Of a stretch of DNA of 64,000 bases, positions 39,561-49,313 are shown in pieces. Position 1 is the stretch's first letter; each line of letters starts with the position of its first letter. Position numbers and translations under genes: made by a program. The DNA is from Sphingomonas sp. LaA6.9 (GTDB taxonomy: Bacteria; Pseudomonadota; Alphaproteobacteria; Sphingomonadales; Sphingomonadaceae): positions 26,805-90,804 of the forward strand of contig NZ_JAKVIO010000011.1 of the NCBI RefSeq assembly GCF_022601895.1. The letters are read 5' to 3'. The notes under the pieces were generated by a model. The model was not told where the DNA came from. It did not search any database and saw nothing but the letters and a program-made list of their open reading frames with translations.

Positions 39561-41867
39561 CTAGCTGGTCCTCTTGTGCGTCAGTTGCGTTGGAGTCTTC
39601 TCGCCATCGGTCAGCGCGGGGTCCCATTCCCCGCCCATGAAGCGCGTCAGCAGATCGAGATCGAATGTCATGCAGATGATGGTGCCGCCGCCCGGATTGT
39701 CGGCGAACTGCATCGTCCCGAAATGTTCTTCGACGATCTTCTTGACGATCGCCAGGCCCAGGCCGGTGCCGCGGCTGCGCGTTGTGACATAGGGCTCGAC
39801 CAGCCGTTCGCGATCCTGTGGCAACCCTATGCCGTTATCGGCAACGCACACCGTGATCCTTTTGCCCGTCTCATCGGGGCAGATCGACAGAGTGATGCGG
39901 CCGCCACGTTCAGGAATCTTGCCATTTTCACCAACCTGTTCAATGGCTTCAACGGCATTTTTAACAAGGTTTGTAAGAGCTTGGCCGAGTTGGCGACGGT
40001 CGCATACGATCTGGTGCGGTGCATCGCCCTGCTCCAGCGCGAAGACAATGTCGGGATGCGCCACTTCGTGCAGGAACAGCGCCTGGCGCGCGATATCCGT
40101 CAGCGATTCCTGCCGGAAGACGGGCTTCGGCATTCGCGCGAAGGACGAGAACTCGTCGACCATGCGCCGCAGGTCGGCGACCTGACGGATAATCGTCTCG
40201 GTCAGCCGCTCGAAGGTTGAGGGCTCGTCAGTGACGTTCTTGCCATAGCGTCGCTGGAGGCGCTCGGCGGCAAGCTGGATCGGGGTGAGCGGGTTCTTGA
40301 TCTCGTGCGCGATGCGGCGCGCGACGTCGGACCATGCCGCACGGCGCTGGTCGAGCAACTGCTGGGTGATATCGTCGAAGGTCAGGACATGTCCCGCCTC
40401 GTCGCGCACGACCTTGACCGCCAGCGTCCGCGCATCGCCGCCGATGTTGAGCTGGACGATCTCGTTGCGATCCCCCGTCCCCACCAGCTCCGCAAGCTCG
40501 GGCGCCAGACCGTCGATCGCTGCGCCCGTCGCTTCGCCCGGTGCGGACTTGAGCAGCGCCGCGGCGGAGCTGTTCATCAAACGGATATTGCGATCGCGAT
40601 CCACCGAGATCACGCCGGCCGTCACGCCTGACAGCACGGTTTCGATGAAGGCATGGCGGCTTTCAAGCGCGCTTGTCTGCTCTTCGATCGTTTGTGTCAT
40701 GCGGTTGAACGCATTGGCAAGCCGCCCGATCTCGTCCTGACGCACGGGTTGCGGCACGCGCGCGGAAAGATCTCCCTCGGCGATGCGCTGTGCGGCATCG
40801 ACCAGATCGCTCACGGGCCGGACGAGCCGATCGGCCAGTGCAAGCGCGATCCACACCGCAGCGCCCACGATCAGCAGCGAAATCACGAGGAGCGCGATGT
40901 TGAACTGAAGCTGCAGCGCACGCGAGCGTTCGAGCAGGCGCTTGTAGTCGGTCGAGACGGTCTGCGCGCGTTCGGACTGGGCGAGCATCTTCGGATCGAC
41001 GACGCGCGCGGTCCACAGATAGGCCTCTTCGTTGACGGGAAGCCGGGTCACCGCTTCGATCCGGTCTCCCGAATCGCTCACGATGCTGGGCTCGCCCTTG
41101 CGCAGGCGTTCAAGCAGCGCAGGCTTGATCCGCGATCCCTCGCCCCGGTCATAGGGATCGACCATTGCGAGCGTCTGTTCGCCCACGCCCGGCTTGATCA
41201 CGATGATCGCGGCTTCGGAAAGCTCGCGCTGATAGACCTGTCCCGCGAAGCCCTGCTGGAACAGCGGCGTGTCGATCGGGGCCTCGTCGAGATAATTGAC
41301 GATGTCCGATGCCATCGCGATCGTGTTGTTCTCGACGCGTGTGCGGTACTCGCTGTTGAATTCCTGCGCGACGATCGCGGCATTTTCGAGCATTCCGCGC
41401 GCGCGGTCAGAGAACCAGAACTCGACGCCGTACTGGAACAGCAGCGACGCGAAGATCACGACCAGCAGCATCGGCACGCTGGCGATCATCGAGAAGATCG
41501 CGACAAGCTGTACGTGCAGGCGTCCGCCGCCGCCCATCGGCGACCGTGCCGCGCGCTTCTTGGCGATGCGTCGGCCGAGCAGCACGAGCAGCGCCACGCC
41601 GGGCACGAGATTGGCCACGAGCAGGAGCGCGACCAGCAGCGGCGAAAGCAGCCTTTCGGTAGCGGGCTCTGCACCGACCACGAAATAGGTGAACACCGCC
41701 ACCGCCACGGCGATGGCGAGTGTGCCCAGCTCGATCCAGGGCATCAGGTTGCTGCGGCGCGAAACGACGCGCAGCACGCGCTGCCACCGCGAGGCTTTCA
41801 CAGAAATGTCACGATAGCCCACATTCACCGTTGCGTTCTTACAACATTCGCGTTGCAAGACAAACAC
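39561..41867 (-). CDS. ntrY: Nitrogen regulation sensor kinase NtrY
   Basis: The 768-residue (maximum) membrane kinase phosphorylates NtrX. It has several N-terminal membrane helices (WIELGTLAIAVAVAVFTYFVV and LLSPLLVALLLVANLVPGVALLVLLG among them), a periplasmic region, then HAMP (about 370-425), PAS, an H-box [20 protein letters not shown], and the ATPase domain with NLVKNAVEAI and VADNGIGLP. The start is not certain: GTG at 41867 gives the longest form, and further GTG codons at 41828, 41822 and 41801 or the ATG before PWIELGTL are possible; none has a strong ribosome site. It lies 65 bases after ntrC and 3 before ntrX. Confidence 0.93.
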   Translation of the reverse strand: MFVLQRECCKNATVNVGYRDISVKASRWQRVLRVVSRRSNLMPWIELGTLAIAVAVAVFTYFVVGAEPATERLLSPLLVALLLVANLVPGVALLVLLGRRIAKKRAARSPMGGGGRLHVQLVAIFSMIASVPMLLVVIFASLLFQYGVEFWFSDRARGMLENAAIVAQEFNSEYRTRVENNTIAMASDIVNYLDEAPIDTPLFQQGFAGQVYQRELSEAAIIVIKPGVGEQTLAMVDPYDRGEGSRIKPALLERLRKGEPSIVSDSGDRIEAVTRLPVNEEAYLWTARVVDPKMLAQSERAQTVSTDYKRLLERSRALQLQFNIALLVISLLIVGAAVWIALALADRLVRPVSDLVDAAQRIAEGDLSARVPQPVRQDEIGRLANAFNRMTQTIEEQTSALESRHAFIETVLSGVTAGVISVDRDRNIRLMNSSAAALLKSAPGEATGAAIDGLAPELAELVGTGDRNEIVQLNIGGDARTLAVKVVRDEAGHVLTFDDITQQLLDQRRAAWSDVARRIAHEIKNPLTPIQLAAERLQRRYGKNVTDEPSTFERLTETIIRQVADLRRMVDEFSSFARMPKPVFRQESLTDIARQALFLHEVAHPDIVFALEQGDAPHQIVCDRRQLGQALTNLVKNAVEAIEQVGENGKIPERGGRITLSICPDETGKRITVCVADNGIGLPQDRERLVEPYVTTRSRGTGLGLAIVKKIVEEHFGTMQFADNPGGGTIICMTFDLDLLTRFMGGEWDPALTDGEKTPTQLTHKRTS

Positions 41868-41932
41868 AGTCTGCGCGCCAATGCATCATTTCCGGCGCTG
41901 GGGCGGCACGGGCCATCGCCTGGCCTTTTGCT

Positions 41933-43378
41933 TCAGCCGGTGCCTCTCCGAACGCGCGACGGATCGATGCCATGGTCGGTGAGCTTCTTGCGTAAGGTGT
42001 TGCGATTGATCCCCAGCAGATCGGCGGCGCGCAACTGATTACCACGCACGGCAGCGAGCGTCAGGCGCAGCAGCGGCGCCTCGACCTCGGCCAGCACGCG
42101 GTCATAGAGACCATCGGGCGGCAGATCGTCGCCAAAGCTCGCGAAATAGCCTGAGAGATGCACTTCGACTGCGTCTTCGAGCCCCTTGCCGATAAAGGGG
42201 ATTGGCACGCTCTCGCCCGGCCCGCCCATTAGCGCCTGATCGATCTGGCGCGCCGAGATCAGCTCTTCGCGGCTGAGCGCCGCCAGCCGGCGCATCAGGT
42301 TTTCGAGCTCGCGGACATTGCCGGGCCAGCCATGCGTTGCCAGCCGCGCCAGCGCGTCGTCGCCGAGTCGCTTCCTCGACAGTCCTTCCTGCGCCGCCCG
42401 GTCGAGGAAGTGGCGCGCGAGCTCGGGAATGTCGCCAACGCGTTCGCGCAGTGGCGGCAATGTCACAGGGACGACATTCAGCCGGTAGTACAGATCTTCG
42501 CGAAAGCCATTGGCCGCGATCAGCGCCGGGAGGTCCTTATGCGTGGCCGCGATGATGCGGACGTCGGCGCGAATGGGCCGTGCGCCGCCGACGGTGGTGA
42601 ACTCGCCCTGCTGGAGCACGCGCAGGAGCCGCGTCTGTGCCTCCATCGGCATGTCGCCGATCTCGTCGAGAAACAGCGTGCCGCCCTGCGCCAGTTCGAA
42701 CTTGCCCGCGGTGCGTGCCTGCGCGCCGGTGAAGGCGCCGCGTTCGTGGCCGAACAGTTCGGATTCGATCAGATCGCGAGGAATGGCTGCCATGTTGATG
42801 GCAACAAAGGGTTTTTGTCTTCGTGGGCCGAGATCATGGATCGCGCGCGCGACGAGTTCCTTGCCCGTCCCCGATTCGCCGAAGACGAGCACCGTGAGCT
42901 CATTCGAGACGACGCGCGCGATCGTGCGGTAGACATCCTGCATCGCAGGCGAACGCCCGATGAGCGGCAGGTCTTCCTTGATTGCTTCGGGCGCGGCGGC
43001 ACCGCGATTGGCACGACTGCGCAGACCGTCGCCAACCGCGCGGCACAGTTCGTCGAGGTCGAAGGGTTTGGGCAGATATTCGAAGGCACCCTGTTCGGTC
43101 GCGCGCACCGCGGTCGCCAGTGTGTTCTGCGCGGAAAGCACGATCACGGGAAGGTCGGGGCGGCGCTGAAGCACCGAGGAAATCTGATCGAGGCCATTGC
43201 CATCCGGGAGGATGACATCGGTGATCAGAAGTTCGGGATCGAAGCTTCCAATCTTGCCCTCCATCTCGGCGATGCTTGCTGCCAGTGCGATGGTGTGCCC
43301 CTCGCTACGCAGCGCCTCGGCGAGCACGGTGCGGATCGCGGCGTCGTCGTCGACGACAAGAATGCGGCCGCTGCTCAT
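41933..43378 (-). CDS. ntrC: Nitrogen regulation response regulator NtrC
   Basis: NtrC activates sigma-54 promoters when nitrogen is limiting. The 481-residue protein has the receiver Asp54 ([11 protein letters not shown]), an AAA+ domain with Walker A GESGTGKE and an intact [11 protein letters not shown] loop that contacts sigma-54, a Walker B of [11 protein letters not shown], and a Fis-type helix-turn-helix at the end ([16 protein letters not shown]). The contrast with NtrX, which lacks GAFTGA, is clear. It overlaps ntrB by four bases (ATGA), so the pair is co-translated. Confidence 0.96.
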   Translation of the reverse strand: MSSGRILVVDDDAAIRTVLAEALRSEGHTIALAASIAEMEGKIGSFDPELLITDVILPDGNGLDQISSVLQRRPDLPVIVLSAQNTLATAVRATEQGAFEYLPKPFDLDELCRAVGDGLRSRANRGAAAPEAIKEDLPLIGRSPAMQDVYRTIARVVSNELTVLVFGESGTGKELVARAIHDLGPRRQKPFVAINMAAIPRDLIESELFGHERGAFTGAQARTAGKFELAQGGTLFLDEIGDMPMEAQTRLLRVLQQGEFTTVGGARPIRADVRIIAATHKDLPALIAANGFREDLYYRLNVVPVTLPPLRERVGDIPELARHFLDRAAQEGLSRKRLGDDALARLATHGWPGNVRELENLMRRLAALSREELISARQIDQALMGGPGESVPIPFIGKGLEDAVEVHLSGYFASFGDDLPPDGLYDRVLAEVEAPLLRLTLAAVRGNQLRAADLLGINRNTLRKKLTDHGIDPSRVRRGTG

Positions 43379-44508
43379 CGAGCTTCCTTTCCGGCACGTT
43401 GGAGGAGAAGGCGAAAGACAGTGCGCTCGGGCGTCCCCTCGCGCGAAAACTGGATGATGCCGCCCATGTCGCGCACCAGCTTGTCGACGAGCGCCAGGCC
43501 AAGCCCGCCGCCCGAGCGTTTGGTGCTGACAAATGGCTCGAAAAGATGGTCCGCCACCTCGGGCGCGGGGCCCGGGCCGTTATCGACGATGCAGAGTTCG
43601 ATCGGAAGCGCACGCCGTCCCTTGCCGTCCTTGTCGGGAACCGAGACGCCATGACGATAGGACGTCACGACATGGATCACGGGATCTGGCCGCACTTCGC
43701 ACGCCTCTGCTGCGTTCTTCAGGAGGTTGAGCACGATCTGTGCCAGCGCGTCGCGGTGGACGAGCGCCATTGGCAGCGAGGGGTCGTAGACCGCCTTGAT
43801 CTCGATATTCTGGGCGAAGCCGTGACGCGCCAATGCGCGCGCATGGTCGAGCACCGGATAGATATTCTCGGCGACAAGCTCGAGCGGACGCGGATCGGTG
43901 AAGCTCTCCATCCGGTCGATCAGGCTCGTGATGCGATCCACCTCCGCGCGTATCAGTCGCGTCATTTCGCGCGCTTCGGGCGCAACCTTGCGCTCGAGCA
44001 GTTGCGCGGCGCCACTGATGCCCGAAAGCGGGTTCTTGATCTCGTGCGCCAGCATCGCGGCCGCGCCCATTGCGGCGCGTGCGCCGCTGCCCTGCTCGCG
44101 CCGGTGTCCCATGGGATGCGCCGCCGCCCCTGCGTGGATCGCGAGAATGCGCCATCCCGCTCGATCGGGAATGGGCGAGAAGGCGATGTCGGCGAGCAGT
44201 TTCATGCCGCGGTCGTTGGAAATGTGGACATCGAACGCATTGAGCGGCGAGCCCGCGCGTTCCTGATGAAGCGCAACGATGTTTTCGGGAAAGTGGACGT
44301 GGGCGTCGAGAAGCTTGCCGATGATCGCGGTGCGGCTGACGTTGAGCAGCAATTCGGCGGCCGCATTGGCGTCCGCCACCTTGCCTTCGGGGTTGATGAG
44401 CAGCGTCGGTACGGGAAGTGCTGCAATGAGTTCGGACGCCGAAGGCGCCTCTTCACCGCTCGCCGGTTTGCGGGATAGCCGGATCAGGCGGCTGCCCGGG
44501 AGAGCCAT
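43375..44508 (-). CDS. ntrB: Nitrogen regulation sensor kinase NtrB (GlnL)
   Basis: The 377-residue soluble kinase phosphorylates NtrC under control of PII proteins. It has a PAS domain (about 25-130; [21 protein letters not shown]), the H-box [20 protein letters not shown], and the ATPase domain with [18 protein letters not shown] and a [10 protein letters not shown] box. The ATG at 44508 ([11 protein letters not shown]) is chosen; a longer open frame to 44772 lies over dusB. It overlaps the dusB end by 25 bases, the classic nifR3-ntrB arrangement of alphaproteobacteria. Confidence 0.95.
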   Translation of the reverse strand: MALPGSRLIRLSRKPASGEEAPSASELIAALPVPTLLINPEGKVADANAAAELLLNVSRTAIIGKLLDAHVHFPENIVALHQERAGSPLNAFDVHISNDRGMKLLADIAFSPIPDRAGWRILAIHAGAAAHPMGHRREQGSGARAAMGAAAMLAHEIKNPLSGISGAAQLLERKVAPEAREMTRLIRAEVDRITSLIDRMESFTDPRPLELVAENIYPVLDHARALARHGFAQNIEIKAVYDPSLPMALVHRDALAQIVLNLLKNAAEACEVRPDPVIHVVTSYRHGVSVPDKDGKGRRALPIELCIVDNGPGPAPEVADHLFEPFVSTKRSGGGLGLALVDKLVRDMGGIIQFSREGTPERTVFRLLLQRAGKEAR

Positions 44509-45482
44509 GGCGAATAGAATTCCTCGAGCATGGACAGCACTGTAGCGGCTTCGGGCTGTTGGTTCACACGGTTTCTGAACTCTGCCGAACCGCCGAGCCC
44601 CTTGGTGTACCAGCCGATATGCTTGCGCGCCATGTTGACCCCGGTCATCTCGCCATAATGTTCGAGCATATCGCGGTAATGCGCAGTAATCATGTGATAT
44701 TGTTCTTCGATCGATGGATCGGCAAGGCGCTGGCCGGTCTGCAGATAGTGCATCACCTGCCCCAGCAACCATGGGCGGCCATAGGCGCCGCGCCCGATCA
44801 TCACGCCGTCGGCGCCCGACTGGTCGAGCGCGGCGAGCGCGTCCTCGATCGAGCAGATATCGCCATTGGCGATGACAGGCAACGAAACCGCGTCCTTGAC
44901 CTTGCGGATGAAGGCCCAGTCCGCCGAGCCCTTGTACATCTGGTTGCGCGTGCGGCCGTGGACCGTGATCAGCTTCACGCCCAGATCCTCGGCGATATGC
45001 GCGAGTTCGGGCGCGTTGAGGCTGTCATGGCACCAGCCCATGCGCATCTTGAGCGTCACCGGGACCGACACCGCGTCGACCGTCGCCTTGATGATGTCGC
45101 CCGCAAGCTTCAGGTCGCGCATCAGCGCCGAACCCGCGTCGCCGTTGACGACCTTCTTCACCGGACAGCCCATATTGATGTCGATGATCGCCGCGCCGCG
45201 GTCCTCGTTGAGCTTGGCCGCCTCGCCCATTTCACGGGGCGAGCAGCCCGCGAGCTGCATCGAGATCGGTTCCTCGACCGCGTCCCACGCCGCCTTTTGC
45301 AGCGACTGGCGCGTCTCGCGGATCATCGCCTGGCTGGCGATCATCTCGGTGACATTGAGGCCCGAGCCGTAGCGGCGGACGATCTTGCGGAACGGCAGAT
45401 CGGTGACGCCGGTCATCGGCGCCAGGATCACCGGCACGTCGATCCGCACCGGGCCGACATCAATGGGAGCGAGTTTCATCAT
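44484..45482 (-). CDS. dusB: tRNA dihydrouridine synthase DusB (NifR3)
   Basis: This FMN enzyme reduces uridine to dihydrouridine in tRNA. The 332-residue protein has a TIM barrel with [15 protein letters not shown] near the N-terminus, the catalytic Cys in [18 protein letters not shown], and the [11 protein letters not shown] and ANGDICS blocks. Three ATG codons in a row (45485, 45482, 45479) are possible starts; the middle one gives the best spacing to a weak AGG element. The gene begins the dusB-ntrB-ntrC operon known as nifR3-ntrBC. Confidence 0.94.
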   Translation of the reverse strand: MMKLAPIDVGPVRIDVPVILAPMTGVTDLPFRKIVRRYGSGLNVTEMIASQAMIRETRQSLQKAAWDAVEEPISMQLAGCSPREMGEAAKLNEDRGAAIIDINMGCPVKKVVNGDAGSALMRDLKLAGDIIKATVDAVSVPVTLKMRMGWCHDSLNAPELAHIAEDLGVKLITVHGRTRNQMYKGSADWAFIRKVKDAVSLPVIANGDICSIEDALAALDQSGADGVMIGRGAYGRPWLLGQVMHYLQTGQRLADPSIEEQYHMITAHYRDMLEHYGEMTGVNMARKHIGWYTKGLGGSAEFRNRVNQQPEAATVLSMLEEFYSPWLSRAAA

Positions 45483-45578
45483 CATTTGCCTGAAAATTAG
45501 GCAGCCCCATAGCCGCAAAGCGGACCGGGGGCAAGTTTGGTTGATTTCCGGTGAGGAGCTGTGTCCGTGGCCCGCCTG

Positions 45579-46385
45579 TCAGGATGTCACGGGTATCGCC
45601 AGGACGGGGCAAGTGGCTTCGCTCACGATTCGTTCGGTCGTGCTTCCGCGGAGTGCGTCCAGAAGACCACGTCGCCCCGCCATCGGCATCGCCACCAGGC
45701 TTACGCGTCGGGCTTCGTCCAATATGGTTTCGACGACGGGGCCCTCGACCGTGCGAACGGGCCGCTGTGTCCGCTGTGCATCGCGCACCACAGGAGCGTC
45801 TCGACCCACATGGACGAACTCGAATTCAACATCGAGCCCCTCGGAAAGCCCCTGAAGCTGGTGAACCGCGTCATTGGGCGCCGGATCGTGATCTACGGGC
45901 ACCAGCACGGTCTTTACGCTTTCAAGGCTCCCGGTCTGTGAGTCGACAAAGGGTCTCGCTCCGGGACCAAAAATCATTGTCGGGATCAGCGATACTTGCG
46001 CGACCTTGGCCGAAACCGAATTGTTCAGCAGGCGGTGGAGACCCGCTCGGCCGTGGCTGGCGGCCACGATCAGGTCTGAAGGGTGCGTTTCCAGATAGCG
46101 CGACAAACCGTCGACGGCATCGATATCGCGTATATCGGTCTTGGTCACGGTTACGCCGGTCCTCGCAAGGATATCCTCCGTGCTCGCTCCTGGCTCAAGA
46201 TACCCCCAGCGCTGCAGCACTTCACGGACCCTCGGAAAGCTGTCCCAATCGGGATTCTCGTCGGGACGGCGCACATGAAGCACATTGAACTGGCAGCGAT
46301 TGACCAGCGCCAGCCGCAGCGCGTGTTCAAATGCAGGCGCGCCTTCGGGTGACAGGTCCGTCGGATGAGCAATCGTGCGGATCAT
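45579..46385 (-). CDS. Tandem-domain universal stress protein
   Basis: The 268-residue protein holds two UspA-like units (about 1-143 and 157-266). The first has IAHPTDLSPEG at the start and the phosphate-loop-like LIVAASHGRAGLHRLLNNSVS. The second begins VKTVLVPVDHDP and has LVAMPMAGRRGLLDALRGSTTERIV. The G-x2-G-x9-(S/T) ATP-binding pattern is approximately present in both. It is a stand-alone gene with 165 bases upstream in which no clear operator was recognised. It probably helps survival under stress or low oxygen. Confidence 0.9.
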   Translation of the reverse strand: MIRTIAHPTDLSPEGAPAFEHALRLALVNRCQFNVLHVRRPDENPDWDSFPRVREVLQRWGYLEPGASTEDILARTGVTVTKTDIRDIDAVDGLSRYLETHPSDLIVAASHGRAGLHRLLNNSVSAKVAQVSLIPTMIFGPGARPFVDSQTGSLESVKTVLVPVDHDPAPNDAVHQLQGLSEGLDVEFEFVHVGRDAPVVRDAQRTQRPVRTVEGPVVETILDEARRVSLVAMPMAGRRGLLDALRGSTTERIVSEATCPVLAIPVTS

Positions 46386-46550
46386 ACAAAGGTCCCTGTG
46401 GCATGAGGACTTTGCAGTTGCTTATCAGCTGCCGCGTTCGTGCGACAGCCGGGCATTGGAGGCATTCCGCACCGTTTCGCTCAGAGCCCAATTTCGATCA
46501 GTTGCCCGCAGAACCACGGGCGTCGTGCGATTTCCCGCACCCCCGATTCC

Positions 46551-47387
46551 TTACTTCGCTTTCAGGAAGTCGCGAAGGAGGGTGGCTCGAATCGTGCGAA
46601 AATCGGCGGCATCGCCGCGCGGCAGCGTCGCAAAACGCCCGTCCGCAAGAAGTGGCGCAACCGCGCGGGTCGATTCGAGCAGCGGATCATTCTCGGCCGC
46701 GAACACAAGCGTCGGCCTGGTTATGCACGGCAGGCGTTCGTGCGCGTTCCAACGGAAGGCGGCGTGATAATTGAGATGATAGGTTTCGCTGGCCTTGAGC
46801 AATTCGACCAGCCACGCGTGCAGGTCCTCCGCTCGCCCAAGCCCGCCATCGCGACGATGTGCACGGTCACGGCTGTACCATGGGAAAAACAGATACTGGT
46901 CGCGCAGAAAATTGAATGCGCGGAGCAGATAGGCTCCGTCAAGATCGGGCGGAAATGGCCGGGCATAGTGCGCGAGCACGTCTTCCAGTTCGTCGGGTGA
47001 GAGCACACTGATCCCATCGAGCATGAGCCGGTCGATCCGCTCGGGCGCCAATATGGCAAGCTCGCCCGCAATGGTCGCTCCCGTATGCGATCCGTAGAGA
47101 TTGACGCGCTCCAGCCCTGCGCTGTCGAGAAACTCGAGAATGGCGCGCGCCAGATCCGCCACCTCGGGAACGTCGAGCGGCAACGGTGTGCTGTCACCAT
47201 TACCCGGCGTATCGGGCGCGATGATGCGCGTGCCATCCGCCATATCCTCGATCAGCGATACCAGTTGGCGCGAACTCCCGGGCGAAGCGTGCAGCAGCAG
47301 GAGCGGTACGCCCGATCCGGCATGGCGATAGTGGATTTGCCCATGCGCCACGTCGGCGAAGGCCCGCCTGATCACGGCCTTGTTCAT
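46551..47387 (-). CDS. Alpha/beta-hydrolase-fold protein, catalytic residues replaced
   Basis: The 278-residue protein has the alpha/beta hydrolase core: HASPGSSRQL (oxyanion loop), IIAPDTPGNGDS, and a strand-turn VNLYGSHTGA where the nucleophile elbow is G-S-H-T-G, with His in the place of the usual Ser. The acid may be in FAAENDPLL. Where the catalytic His normally follows the last strand, it reads LPRGDAADF, with Asp instead. The normal triad is thus absent, and the protein may be a non-hydrolytic member. The ATG overlaps the next gene's stop by four bases; both form the tail of the catabolic island. Confidence 0.8.
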   Translation of the reverse strand: MNKAVIRRAFADVAHGQIHYRHAGSGVPLLLLHASPGSSRQLVSLIEDMADGTRIIAPDTPGNGDSTPLPLDVPEVADLARAILEFLDSAGLERVNLYGSHTGATIAGELAILAPERIDRLMLDGISVLSPDELEDVLAHYARPFPPDLDGAYLLRAFNFLRDQYLFFPWYSRDRAHRRDGGLGRAEDLHAWLVELLKASETYHLNYHAAFRWNAHERLPCITRPTLVFAAENDPLLESTRAVAPLLADGRFATLPRGDAADFRTIRATLLRDFLKAK

Positions 47388-48235
47388 TGCCGGGCGCTTT
47401 GCGGAATCCGGATCGCACCGAACGGATCGCCGTCCGGCGCGTCGAGAAAGCTCCGCACGAGATCAGCCGCGTCCGCGGGGAAACCGTCGAGAAAGCCATG
47501 CCCCCATCCCGGCAATTCTACGACGCGCCCATGGCGCATCAGCGCGGGCGCGCGACGGCTCTGTTCCTGCAAATCATCATTGGTGCTGAGCACGAGCACC
47601 GGCTGCGTGACCTCGGTCAGGCGCATGTCGGGCATGTAGGAAAAGGCGGCATTGTGCCCCCACCATTCGCGGTTCCCCGCGAGCAGCCCCTCGGGGAACA
47701 TGTCGTTGAGATCCTCGATGGTGAGGCCTCGCCCGAGATTCCAGTGAACGAAGCCCTGCCACCGTTTCAGGAGATGCGCCCCATCCGCGGTCGGCATGTG
47801 TGGCGCGTAGAGCAGCCGCAGCTCCGCCAGTTCCTCCGCGGTGAAGATCGGCGCCGACACGCAGACCAGCCGGCGCACCAGATCGGGGCGATCGGCGGCA
47901 AGATCGGCCGCGATCATCGAGCCGGTGTGATAGCCCATCAGATCAACCGGCCCGGCAAGGCCAAGCGCATCGATCGCCGCCTGCATCGCGCGGCTGTAAT
48001 CGGCGATACCCGGCGGCGACGGCGGAGCATCGGACATGCCGAAGCCCGGCGTGTCGATCGCGATCGCCATACGCCCCTGCTCCGCCAGCGCGGCGAGGAA
48101 GCGCTGGTAGATGCGCCCGCTCATTGGACTCATATGAAAGCAGATCAGCGGCGGATGCCCGCCCTGCTCTCCCGCGACGCGCACATGCATCTGGCCGAAG
48201 GGACCGTCGACATAGGCGCGCCGCACCGTCGTCAT
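47384..48235 (-). CDS. Alpha/beta-hydrolase-fold protein with His at nucleophile elbow
   Basis: The 283-residue paralogue of the previous gene has FHMSPMSGRIYQRF (oxyanion loop), IDTPGFGMSDAP, and the elbow VDLMGYHTGSMIAADLA with G-Y-H-T-G. The aligned nucleophile is His here too. Unlike its neighbour it keeps a late His (PGWGHGFLDG) and an acidic site (STNDDL). A specialised subfamily with G-x-H-T-G is likely; it could hydrolyse an ester, lactone or C-C bond by another mechanism. It starts 1 base from the VOC gene stop. Confidence 0.83.
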   Translation of the reverse strand: MTTVRRAYVDGPFGQMHVRVAGEQGGHPPLICFHMSPMSGRIYQRFLAALAEQGRMAIAIDTPGFGMSDAPPSPPGIADYSRAMQAAIDALGLAGPVDLMGYHTGSMIAADLAADRPDLVRRLVCVSAPIFTAEELAELRLLYAPHMPTADGAHLLKRWQGFVHWNLGRGLTIEDLNDMFPEGLLAGNREWWGHNAAFSYMPDMRLTEVTQPVLVLSTNDDLQEQSRRAPALMRHGRVVELPGWGHGFLDGFPADAADLVRSFLDAPDGDPFGAIRIPQSARQ

Positions 48236-48236
48236 C

Positions 48237-49142
48237 TCAGCGCCCGATCTCGATCAGTTCGATCAGCTCGCCCGCAAAGCCGCGTACCGTTGCGGTGCGC
48301 CGCCCGCCATAGACGGGCCCGTCGCGCTGCACGGGCGGCGCAACGAAGGTGACGTCGAGCGCGTCGAGATCGTCGACCGCAAGCGTGATCATCGCATTGC
48401 CCGGTGGCAGCATCTCGGGATCGCGCTGCCTCACGGTCGCCTCGGTCGGATAATCGTCGACCTCGACGATCGGCAGGCGCCCCTTCTGGACCATGGTGAT
48501 CGTCGTGCGATAATCGCTGCCAAGCCCGAATGCGTTGTTGATCATCGAATAGGCGAGCGTATAGCTCGACGAGATGTCGAGCCTGAGCGCCCGTTCGAAC
48601 CATTTGAGGCTCGCCTCGCGATCGGGGGTCGCAAGGATCACGATGAAGATGTGATCGGTGAGCGATCCGGCTTTGGGCAGGTCCGAGGTCGGCGTGTTCT
48701 CGGCCACCTCGTTCAGGTAGATCATCTCGCGCCCGCGCCCCGTCACCTGCATCGGCATGAAATAGGGCAGGCCTTCCAGCGCCTTGGGCGGGCCAACTAT
48801 GTCGAAGCCGCTGCCCTGCAGGCGATCGGGCCAGCCGAACACATCCTGCACCGTCAGTTCGTACGCAGCCCATCCATAAGTGCGCGTGGGCCTGAAATCG
48901 TCGGGCAGTGGCGTCTCGACCAGCCGGATGAAGCAATGCGCCCCGCTTTGCGGCTGGAGCGTCGCGAAACGCGCACCCGCGCTCTTCGGGCAGCCCCAGC
49001 TCGCTGCGAGACCCGCGTCGAGCGTGCCCTGCTCGACGACATCAAGGCCAAGGCAGCCGTGATAGTCGGCGAGCGCCGCATCGAGATCGGGGGTCGAGAC
49101 CACCCCGCCAGCGATCCGGCCATGCTGCAGATATTCAATCAT
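48237..49142 (-). CDS. VOC-fold protein, extradiol-dioxygenase/glyoxalase-like
   Basis: The 301-residue protein contains two vicinal-oxygen-chelate modules. The first starts HGRIAGGVVSTPDLDAALADY, and the second begins DHIFIVILATPDREASLKWF. Possible metal ligands are the His of LTDHIF and the Glu of GELIELIEIG near the C-terminus; a full His-His-Glu set cannot be proven. ATG 49142 is chosen because GGAG lies 7 bases upstream; a start at 49157 is less likely. A VOC gene of similar kind sits in the Pseudomonas itaconate cluster. Substrate unknown. Confidence 0.83.
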   Translation of the reverse strand: MIEYLQHGRIAGGVVSTPDLDAALADYHGCLGLDVVEQGTLDAGLAASWGCPKSAGARFATLQPQSGAHCFIRLVETPLPDDFRPTRTYGWAAYELTVQDVFGWPDRLQGSGFDIVGPPKALEGLPYFMPMQVTGRGREMIYLNEVAENTPTSDLPKAGSLTDHIFIVILATPDREASLKWFERALRLDISSSYTLAYSMINNAFGLGSDYRTTITMVQKGRLPIVEVDDYPTEATVRQRDPEMLPPGNAMITLAVDDLDALDVTFVAPPVQRDGPVYGGRRTATVRGFAGELIELIEIGR

Positions 49143-49178
49143 TTGTGTCTCCAACACCTACCGAGCACCATCAACCAT

Positions 49179-49293
49179 CCGCTCCTCCTGAGGAGAGGCT
49201 GAGCTTGGCGAAGCCTCGTCTCGAAGGATCAGGCACCGTGCGTCCTTCGAGATGCCGTTTCGCCTTCGCTCAACGGCTCCTCAGGATGAGCGG
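49179..49293. repeat. Imperfect inverted repeat between VOC and crotonase genes
   Basis: The left arm (about 49179-49236, starting ccgctcctcctgaggag) and the right arm (about 49238-49293, ending cctcaggatgagcgg) are imperfect complements, best at the outer ends and in the tctcgaagga/tccttcgaga core. This sequence type, with cctcaggatgagc, recurs between genes in sphingomonad genomes. It lies in the only sizeable gap (171 bases) of this minus-strand operon and may weaken read-through from the crotonase gene to VOC. Confidence 0.7.
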
Positions 49294-49313
49294 CGCATGC
49301 ATAGCGACGGTCC

